From an uncultured Eubacteriales bacterium (lineage in GTDB: Bacteria; Bacillota; Clostridia; Oscillospirales; CAG-272), in contig CABPZV010000056.1 in the NCBI GenBank assembly GCA_902462015.1, forward strand, positions 1 to 11,445: a DNA stretch of 11,445 bases. Direction: 5' to 3'. Positions 6,456 to 11,445 of the stretch are shown here, piece by piece. Below the pieces are notes generated by a model that was given only the letters and a program-made list of their open reading frames with translations, did not search any database and was not told the origin of the DNA. Position 1 is the first letter of the stretch. The number at the start of each line of letters is the position of its first letter. The position numbers were made by a program, and so were the translations under genes.

Positions 6456-7319
6456 TTACACCCCTTTGTCCAGCCGCATATTCATTATTACTATAAAACC
6501 TATCACAGATAAAAGTATTATCCCTAAATTGAAAAACAGAATGTATTTTGTGTCGGCAAAAGCTGTGTAATATGACAAATTCATTATGCTGTTGGGATAA
6601 AAATTCTCCAATATGCTTGCCCTGTCAAAATCCTCTTTCATCATCGAATTTGCAATAAGTTTCTGCACAGTTATCTGCCACATATATGTTACCATAAATG
6701 GCACGCAGGTTATAAGATACGGATTTTTGCAGAATGAGCTTATGAAAAGCGCAGGCATTGTGCTTATAGCTCCATACAAAAACGCCGAAAGCATATATCT
6801 TAACACGCCTATAAGTTCGTTTTTGTTGTTCACAAGCACGAATGACAAGTCATCTGCGGAAAGTTCATATTGGCTCAATGAAGGAAAAATTATTCTTACG
6901 ATAACACCAAAAATTATATATCCGAATAGAACAGCCGAACCGCCGCACAAAAATGCTGAGCAGAATTTTGACAGATAATATCTCAATCCGCCTGTCCTGG
7001 TTATGGTGAACCGCATTGAACCGCCGTTTCGCTCTGCACAAAATGCCGTCATAAAGGGAAAAGCCGCTATTATAGGCAGAAACATTGCCATATATCCCGA
7101 CATACCTTTTGCGAATATCAGATAGGAACTGAAGGAATAATCATCAGCAAAAAGCTGTTTGTCAAGCTTTGCAATGCACTCAAACACCGTGTATATCTTA
7201 GCCGTGTTCGGGTCGGTATACGCCTTTGCGGTAAAGCAAAGCAGGGTCGTGAGCAGCACCGCACCGACATATCCGATATTCAGCATACTCTTGTTAAGGT
7301 CGCATTTAAGTGCTTTCAT
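6456..7319 (-). CDS. ABC-2-type permease subunit, first of two
   Basis: A 287-aa membrane protein from ATG 7317-7319. That start has a GGGGGTGGGG ribosome region; a start 16 codons upstream (7367) would overlap the lipoprotein gene by 37 bp and adds a non-hydrophobic leader, so I reject it. Hydrophobic segments lie near 14-32, 72-94, 118-145, 171-195, 200-225 and 258-282, giving six transmembrane spans. After the second span comes a basic cytoplasmic stretch (AERNGGSMRFTITRTGGLRY) typical of the coupling region of ABC-2 permeases (compare FYIVRIGRAN in the partner). An extracellular loop between spans one and two spans about residues 33-71. It starts 11 bp after the lipoprotein stop and is followed by the second permease at 3 bp. 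Confidence 0.85.
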   Translation of the reverse strand: MKALKCDLNKSMLNIGYVGAVLLTTLLCFTAKAYTDPNTAKIYTVFECIAKLDKQLFADDYSFSSYLIFAKGMSGYMAMFLPIIAAFPFMTAFCAERNGGSMRFTITRTGGLRYYLSKFCSAFLCGGSAVLFGYIIFGVIVRIIFPSLSQYELSADDLSFVLVNNKNELIGVLRYMLSAFLYGAISTMPALFISSFCKNPYLITCVPFMVTYMWQITVQKLIANSMMKEDFDRASILENFYPNSIMNLSYYTAFADTKYILFFNLGIILLSVIGFIVIMNMRLDKGV

Positions 7320-7330
7320 TGCCCCACCCC

Positions 7331-8446
7331 CTATGGAATAAGCACATATATCTCGCCCGTAACGCAATCGACTGTCACATAATTTATTGCGTGCAGACCT
7401 GTCGGCTGCTTATCGTCGATAATAAAAAACCACTTTGGCGTACAGCATATATTATCCGCACTTTCGCCGACTTCGGTACTCTCGCCACGAGGTTCATACA
7501 TAAGCTTGATGTCATCAAACTGTATATCGATCTTGTCCGCAAGATTTTCCTCAAGCAGATCGCAAGCGCCCTTGAAAGACAGCATTTTGTCTATTTTCTC
7601 AGCCTTTGCCACCTTGAAAGCGTTACAACCTATGTAATATTCGGGGCCAAAGTTTGCATCGAAATCGGTATAAGTCTGCATTGAATAGGTCATAAGCGCA
7701 TTGCCCTTCACGAACAGCGTATCATCAGCATTCGTAGAAAAAACATTCTGTATGCCGATACCCTTATACGCTTTCTGTATCTCGATCTCATAGCCAATGC
7801 CGCTGTCGGTGGTGATTATATACCCGTCACTGACCACATTGTCAAGCTCCTCTCCAAGCACATTGCTGAACGTGTCCGCCAAAGTCTTTGCCTTGTCCGC
7901 AGCAGACAAAAGTCCGCTGTCAGCATTTTCAGAAGTTGGTCTGTCGAGATAAAAAAGCTCCATATTATCGGCGTCAGCGTCTGCGGTATTTACGCCGTTT
8001 TCGCTTGCCTCCCAACAGCAATAAGGCTGTGCAAAGCGTGTTATTTTAAGTTTGTTATGTTCGTCCTGGAGCTGTGCCTGATCTTCCACAGTTTCAATCT
8101 TACTGTCGATCTTGATATCCAAGGCACTTTGCAGCTCTTCCACTTTTGACGACAGCCAGTCCATATCATTTTCGGCATTGATATATGCAAGCTCCAAGTC
8201 ATAAACGCCGTCAGGTTTGCAAATGCTCACCGCCGATTTTTCGGGCAGCTTGAATTTTGTATACTCTTTTTCAAATGCAGCATCAAAGCTGTCATAAATA
8301 TTTTCTGACGAAACATAAGCCTCGCCGCTGTCCACCTCAGCCGAATGCTTGTTGCTTCTGATATTGTCGGGAGTATTTTCACAAGCTGTCAAGAATAACA
8401 GCGACAGGCATAAAATCGTACTTGTCATTTTTAAATGTAACTTCAT
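7331..8446 (-). CDS. Lipoprotein of an ABC transporter operon, PepSY-like C-terminus
   Basis: 371 aa from ATG 8444-8446, chosen for its AAAGGAG ribosome site (complement of 8454-8460) and because a signal peptide follows at once; an upstream start at 8482 has neither. The signal is basic then hydrophobic (MKLHLKMTSTILCLSLLFLT) with lipobox LTAC, acylation at Cys22, so the mature protein is anchored outside the membrane. A Ser/Glu-rich linker follows. The C-terminus reads PKWFFIIDD...INYVTVDCVTGEIYVLIP, a pattern (aromatic-rich strand, then VDxxTGEI) shared with PepSY and YycI-like domains. No catalytic motif is visible. As first gene of the operon it may bind the substrate or sense the compound the transporter handles; that role is inferred. 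I do not recognise a named family for the whole protein. Confidence 0.85.
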   Translation of the reverse strand: MKLHLKMTSTILCLSLLFLTACENTPDNIRSNKHSAEVDSGEAYVSSENIYDSFDAAFEKEYTKFKLPEKSAVSICKPDGVYDLELAYINAENDMDWLSSKVEELQSALDIKIDSKIETVEDQAQLQDEHNKLKITRFAQPYCCWEASENGVNTADADADNMELFYLDRPTSENADSGLLSAADKAKTLADTFSNVLGEELDNVVSDGYIITTDSGIGYEIEIQKAYKGIGIQNVFSTNADDTLFVKGNALMTYSMQTYTDFDANFGPEYYIGCNAFKVAKAEKIDKMLSFKGACDLLEENLADKIDIQFDDIKLMYEPRGESTEVGESADNICCTPKWFFIIDDKQPTGLHAINYVTVDCVTGEIYVLIP

Positions 8447-8470
8447 TTTGTTGCTCCTTTGATTTCTTAT

Positions 8471-8530
8471 AATACAAGGCAATACCGCACAAAGACCGCT
8501 TGACAGAGTTATGCGGTATCGCCTTATATT
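8471..8530. repeat. Long inverted repeat upstream of the lipoprotein operon
   Basis: AAGGCAATACCGCA (8476-8489) pairs with TGCGGTATCGCCTT (8512-8525) over 14 positions with one mismatch, which becomes a G-U wobble in minus-strand RNA; AT-rich arms extend it to about 19 bp per side with one further mismatch. The loop is 22 nt. It directly follows the stop of the gene remnant at 8532, so it may be that gene's terminator, though no U-tract follows. It now lies in the probable leader of the lipoprotein mRNA and could act as an attenuator or mRNA-stabilising hairpin. Confidence 0.65.
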
Positions 8531-8531
8531 T

Positions 8532-8702
8532 TTATGCTGTTATCGTTCCTTTTGACGATACTGTTTTACTAACAACGTAATTTTTCAGAGTACCCTTTAC
8601 TGTTACCGGAGTGCCCGCTTTTGGGACAGCCGTGCCTTTATAATTCATGTAATATGTACCCACGGAGTTCACATTCGAAATATAATTATGTATAATAAAT
8701 AT
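8532..8702 (-). pseudogene. 3' remnant of an unidentified secreted-type gene
   Basis: The minus strand has an open frame without a usable start, bounded by TGA at 8703-8705 and ending with TAA at 8532-8534. It reads NVNSVGTYYMNYKGTAVPKA, then GTPVTVKGTLKNYVVSKTV and SSKGTITA. Gly/Thr/Val-rich alternating strands and the GxPVTVKGTLKNY motif look like the last beta-strands of an extracellular OB-fold or immunoglobulin-like domain. The rest of the gene is absent from the window. The only in-frame ATG (before NYKGTAV) lacks a ribosome site. I read it as the tail of a deleted gene; a very small functional peptide is less likely. Confidence 0.5.
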
Positions 8703-8941
8703 TCACATCTTCATTGAACTCACCACATTTTTTTGCAATAGACTTTTTTATCTACGTATACATCATTTTAACACATATAACACCAAAAGTCACTATATTC
8801 TGCATATTTCTCTCATATGCACAAGATTTTTGTATAGCTGAATAAATATTGCGTTCTAAATTATTTCATTTTACATAAGTTGATTGTTAAACGCTTGTTA
8901 ACATCAACACGGAAGTTGAGATAGCCAGATTATAACGCTTA
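8703..8941. other. AT-rich intergenic region with no gene seen
   Basis: No coding frame with a ribosome site is visible. On the minus strand GTGACT (8788-8793), 17 bp, TAAAAT (8765-8770) is a possible promoter that would read toward the gene remnant and the lipoprotein operon. An imperfect inverted repeat, GTTGAT(T)GTTAA with TTAACATCAAC (8879-8908), lies upstream of the AraC-remnant promoter. Both are weak calls. Confidence 0.4.
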
Positions 8942-8970
8942 TTGACATACAAGTCAATGAATGATATTAT
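8942..8970 (+). promoter_or_regulatory. Consensus promoter of the truncated AraC gene, with a dyad
   Basis: TTGACA (8942-8947), a 17-bp spacer and TATTAT (8965-8970) lie 38 bp before the TTG start codon of the AraC-type remnant. A perfect 6+6 inverted repeat, ATTGAC (8941-8946) and GTCAAT (8953-8958), overlaps the -35 box and could be an operator. Confidence 0.75.
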
Positions 8971-9008
8971 TAAGATATAACGATTTTAGCACAGACGGTG
9001 AATTAATT

Positions 9009-9468
9009 TTGAAATTCTACGATTATCCGATAATCAGCAAAGAAAGCAGTCTTCCCGTCTTTTTGGTGAGCGTCGGGCTATCTGTACAGCTTTTTCATTG
9101 AATTGAGCCGTCTTGCGGCGAAAGGAAAAGGCAGTGTACAAATCGCCCCTGCGGTGACAAAGGCGATCGCATATATTGACGAAAACTATATGAAACAGCC
9201 CGGTCTTGAATCCATAAGTAAAGCCGCAGGAGTTTCTTCGCAACATTTGTGCAGACTATTCAGGCAGACCTTGAACTGCCGACCGATGGAATATATCGCA
9301 AAACGCAAGATACAGGCGGCTAAAATGCTTCTGGCGGAAACGCAGAAAACTGTCGATCAGATAGCTGAAGAAACAGGTTTCTGTGACAGCAGTTATTTTT
9401 GCAAGATTTTCAAAAGGTTCGAGAGTATTACTCCGTCGCAGTTCAGAAGTATAGAACATGCTCTATGA
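9009..9468 (+). pseudogene. AraC-family regulator with out-of-frame internal deletion
   Basis: A TTG at 9009-9011 behind a GGTGA site opens a frame KFYDYPIISKESSLPVFLVS, typical of the very N-terminus of AraC regulators with a cupin sensor. At about 9078-9079 the sequence jumps to YLYSFFIELSRLAAKGKG in another frame, the linker just before the DNA-binding domain. The sensor domain (roughly 120-150 residues in relatives) is missing. The N-terminal frame stops after 30 codons at TGA 9099-9101. The C-terminal frame is intact to 9468 and holds both helix-turn-helices: LESISKAAGVSSQHLCRLFR and VDQIAEETGFCDSSYFCKIF, ending TPSQFRSIEHAL. A TTG at 9103, one base after the TGA, could restart translation and give a 121-aa bare DNA-binding domain. 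Otherwise the gene is dead. The promoter is intact. Confidence 0.8.
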
Positions 9469-9505
9469 AATTCGTAAATTGACCGCTGACGCCGTACGAA
9501 AAACC

Positions 9506-9541
9506 AAAAGACATCATGTCCGGATACATGATGCCTTTTTT
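9506..9541. terminator. Bidirectional terminator between the AraC remnant and the MFS gene
   Basis: AAAAG, a mismatch, CATCATGT, loop CCGGAT, ACATGATG, C, CTTTT forms a hairpin with A-runs on one side and T-runs on the other. On the plus strand seven T close it (9536-9541 and beyond). On the minus strand the mismatch becomes a G-U pair and TCTTTT follows. It serves the convergent genes ending at 9468 and 9577. Confidence 0.8.
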
Positions 9542-9576
9542 CCTATTGTAGCTTTGCATAAACCTGCCGGATACGA

Positions 9577-10761
9577 TCAGTTATTCCTGCGTCTGGCTCT
9601 GTTCAGCAGCAGGAGCGATATCATAAGTATCAAGGGAAATGCCCAGCCTGCGAGCATACCTTTCTGCATATCATCGCCTGCACGCTGGGTGATATTTCCT
9701 ACAATAGCGGGACCGAGTGCTCCGCCAAGGTCACCAGCCATGGCGAGGAGTGCAAACATTGCAGTTCCGCCGGTGGGTATTTTTCCCGAACAGATGCTTA
9801 TAGAACCGGGCCACATGATACCTACCGAGAATCCGCACATTATGCAGCCGAGAAGTCCGATTACAGGTATTCCCGACAGGGATGCAGTGATGTAACAGAT
9901 CAGACACAGCAGCGCCGAGCCTATCATGAATTTCATAAGATCGAGTTTTTCGCCGTACTTCCCGTAAAGTGTACGGCTTATGCCCATCGTCACCGCAAAC
10001 ATACACGGTCCTGCAATATCTCCGACTGACTTAGTCAGTCCGAGAGCAGATTCAGCAAATGCCGACGCCCACTGCGCCATTGAAAGCTCCGAGGCTCCCG
10101 CACAAACCATAAGCAGTATCGCAAGCCAGAACAGCGGCACTCTGAGCAGGTCACGGATACGCATTCCCTCGCCGTCCTCGACGGGGTGTGCAATGGGACA
10201 TACTGAAAAATTGTAAACATTCACCAGCGGAATTATCGCCCAGATACAAGAGAGCCACTTCCAATTTTCTATGCCGAAAGCAGTAAAAAACAGTGTTGAA
10301 ATGAGTATGACTCCGACCGAACCCCAGCAGTAGAATGAATGCAGCAGACTCATTGCAGCTTCTTTGTGCTCAAACGGGCAGGCTTCAACTATCGGACTTA
10401 CAAGTACCTCGGTCAGACCGCTTCCCATTGCATATATGACCGTGCTTATAATTATCCCTGAAAACGGATCGGGAAGCAGTTCTGGCAGAAAAGCAAGCCC
10501 GATAAGTCCCAGCGCAGAAAACACCTGCGAACCGATAACGCATTTCCGATAGCCGATCTTGTCGGCGAAACGTGCGCACAGCACATCTATGATAAGCTGA
10601 GTAACAAAAAATACCGACGAGATAAGGGCAATTTTCCCAAACGGAATACCAAAGCCATTGTGAAATGTGAGAAATAGAAGCGGAGCGAAATTAGCCGCTA
10701 TTGCCTGTGTGATGAATCCAAGATAGCAGGATATAAGTGTTTTTCTGTAATTCACAGCCAT
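9577..10761 (-). CDS. MFS-family transporter
   Basis: 394 aa from ATG 10759-10761, chosen because AAAGGAG lies nine bases upstream; an upstream start at 10851 would place the promoter inside the gene. About twelve hydrophobic spans in two halves are joined by a hydrophilic segment (CPIAHPVEDGEGMRIRDLLR). The MFS motif A between spans two and three appears as ARFADKIGYRK (63-73). Span five contains the SLLHSFYCWGSVG stretch, and the second half has MWPGSISICSGKIPTGGTAM, a pattern seen in FucP-like and related sugar or metabolite MFS carriers. Substrate cannot be assigned. It is divergent from an AraC-type regulator 111 bp away and has a consensus promoter; the pair likely senses and takes up or expels the same compound. 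Confidence 0.9.
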   Translation of the reverse strand: MAVNYRKTLISCYLGFITQAIAANFAPLLFLTFHNGFGIPFGKIALISSVFFVTQLIIDVLCARFADKIGYRKCVIGSQVFSALGLIGLAFLPELLPDPFSGIIISTVIYAMGSGLTEVLVSPIVEACPFEHKEAAMSLLHSFYCWGSVGVILISTLFFTAFGIENWKWLSCIWAIIPLVNVYNFSVCPIAHPVEDGEGMRIRDLLRVPLFWLAILLMVCAGASELSMAQWASAFAESALGLTKSVGDIAGPCMFAVTMGISRTLYGKYGEKLDLMKFMIGSALLCLICYITASLSGIPVIGLLGCIMCGFSVGIMWPGSISICSGKIPTGGTAMFALLAMAGDLGGALGPAIVGNITQRAGDDMQKGMLAGWAFPLILMISLLLLNRARRRNN

Positions 10762-10794
10762 ATTGACAAGCTCCTTTACAAATGATATAATCAG

Positions 10795-10823
10795 ATTATA
10801 TAGTAAATGTCGTAACATTTCAA
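10795..10823 (-). promoter_or_regulatory. Promoter of the MFS gene with a dyad in its spacer
   Basis: On the minus strand TTGAAA (10818-10823), 17 bp and a perfect TATAAT (10795-10800) lie 33 bp before the MFS ATG. The inverted repeat AAATGT-CGTA-ACATTT (10805-10820) fills the spacer and touches the -35 box, so a bound protein would block polymerase. The divergent AraC-type protein is an obvious candidate, although AraC sites are more often direct repeats. No clear promoter is seen for the regulator itself in the same gap. Confidence 0.75.
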
Positions 10824-10872
10824 TACACAAAATCACATTTTTATTACACAATATCGTAAATCAGGTGAGAAC

Positions 10873-11445
10873 ATGGGAAATGCAATCAAAAAGGACAGGA
10901 TCACAACGGACGAAACCTTACGTGAAACTGCAAGTCACGGCAGCGAAGAATATCCGTTCAGCTACTATTATGAGGACATCTGGGATTTCGATTTTCACTG
11001 TATCGACTGGCACTGGCACCCAGAGGTCGAATTTGTTTATGTACAGCATGGCAAGGCTGATTTTCTGGTGGGTGGAAACAGGTATGTTCTAAGCTCGGGC
11101 GATGGGATCTTTATAAATTCTCAGGTGATACACAGGTTTGAAGCAGAAGACAGCGCCATCATTCCGAACATTGTTTTTTCACCTGTTCTGCTTGCGCCGC
11201 AGGGCAGTCTGATATACAGCAGATACATCAGACCGATAATTGAATCAACTACCGAATGTGTGATTTTTTCCGCCGAAGAAACAGCGCACCACAGCATTAT
11301 CGAAACAATGAGGTCGGTATTTGCTGTGCAGGGTTCTGGCACGGCTTCTGAAATGGAAACGGTAGAACTGCTGCTGAAACTATGGCGCCTGTTATATGAA
11401 AGCATACAAATAACAGACTGTGGCCCCGTGTCCGGACATTCTGCA
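10873..11445 (+). CDS. AraC-family regulator, cupin sensor part (cut by window end)
   Basis: ATG 10873-10875 follows CAGGTGAGA. 191 codons are present and the frame is still open at the last base. The visible part is the N-terminal cupin of AraC/XylS regulators: FDFHCIDWHWHPEVEFVYVQ (residues 39-58) with His47 and His49 at the usual ligand or metal position, then HGKADFLVGGNRYVLSSGDG and a closing INSQVIHRF (81-89). A helical linker (about 134-180) follows. The C-terminal helix-turn-helices must lie beyond 11445. Divergent orientation from the MFS gene suggests that it controls that transporter in response to a small molecule, probably a sugar. An internal start cannot be excluded, but this one agrees with family N-termini. 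Confidence 0.88.
   Translation, partial: MGNAIKKDRITTDETLRETASHGSEEYPFSYYYEDIWDFDFHCIDWHWHPEVEFVYVQHGKADFLVGGNRYVLSSGDGIFINSQVIHRFEAEDSAIIPNIVFSPVLLAPQGSLIYSRYIRPIIESTTECVIFSAEETAHHSIIETMRSVFAVQGSGTASEMETVELLLKLWRLLYESIQITDCGPVSGHSA

Noticed and set aside
7320..7367. Upstream start for the first permease at 7367
   Set aside because: It would overlap the lipoprotein gene by 37 bp and lacks a ribosome site; ATG 7317-7319 has one.
10762..10851. Thirty-residue N-terminal extension of the MFS protein
   Set aside because: It would cover the promoter and ribosome site of the gene; MAVNYRKT at 10761 is the better start.

Overview
The window looks like a chromosomal accessory region of a Gram-positive anaerobe of the Ruminococcus / Oscillospiraceae type. 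This is inferred from strong AAGGAG-like ribosome sites, TTGACA/TATAAT promoters, a lipobox lipoprotein, and AraC and MFS proteins of the style seen in rumen clostridia. The species cannot be fixed from sequence alone. By eye the first ~3.5 kb is clearly more AT-rich than the rest.

Positions 1-3470, all minus strand, hold a decayed array of polymorphic-toxin tip and immunity cassettes. A pretoxin HINT segment of about 300 bp recurs three times (1-250, ~2040-2335, ~3099-3393), with a fourth short 5' piece at ~464-551. Each long copy that can be followed past its C-terminal His-Asn leads into a different toxin tip and then an immunity gene. In transcription order these are: (i) a HINT with a nonsense codon plus a TreTu-like tip (2578-3467) and a 69-aa partner (2349-2558); (ii) a HINT-HNH nuclease tip (1700-2302) and an acidic 90-aa partner (1418-1690); (iii) an endonuclease VII-like tip remnant (1094-1342) and a SUFU-type immunity gene with an in-frame stop (552-1097); (iv) HINT fragments around a frameshifted small gene (1-551). 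No copy keeps the HINT N-terminal cysteine or the rest of a large exported toxin, so these are orphan modules. They could be donors for tip exchange, or immunity genes kept against relatives.

Positions 3496-4600 carry a class II Fic AMP-transferase with its own consensus promoter. It abuts the toxin remnants with no visible terminator, so its transcript may run into the cassette array.

Positions 4775-8446 are a minus-strand operon: a lipoprotein, two ABC-2-type permeases and an ABC ATPase, ending in a rho-independent terminator. The arrangement resembles peptide-antibiotic export or self-protection transporters. Upstream lie a short 3' gene remnant and a long inverted repeat.

Positions 8942-11445 hold an AraC-family gene with a good promoter but a large out-of-frame internal deletion, a bidirectional terminator, an MFS transporter on the minus strand, and a divergent cupin-AraC regulator cut by the window edge. 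The last two share a 111-bp promoter region with a dyad inside the MFS promoter and probably form a regulator/transporter pair.
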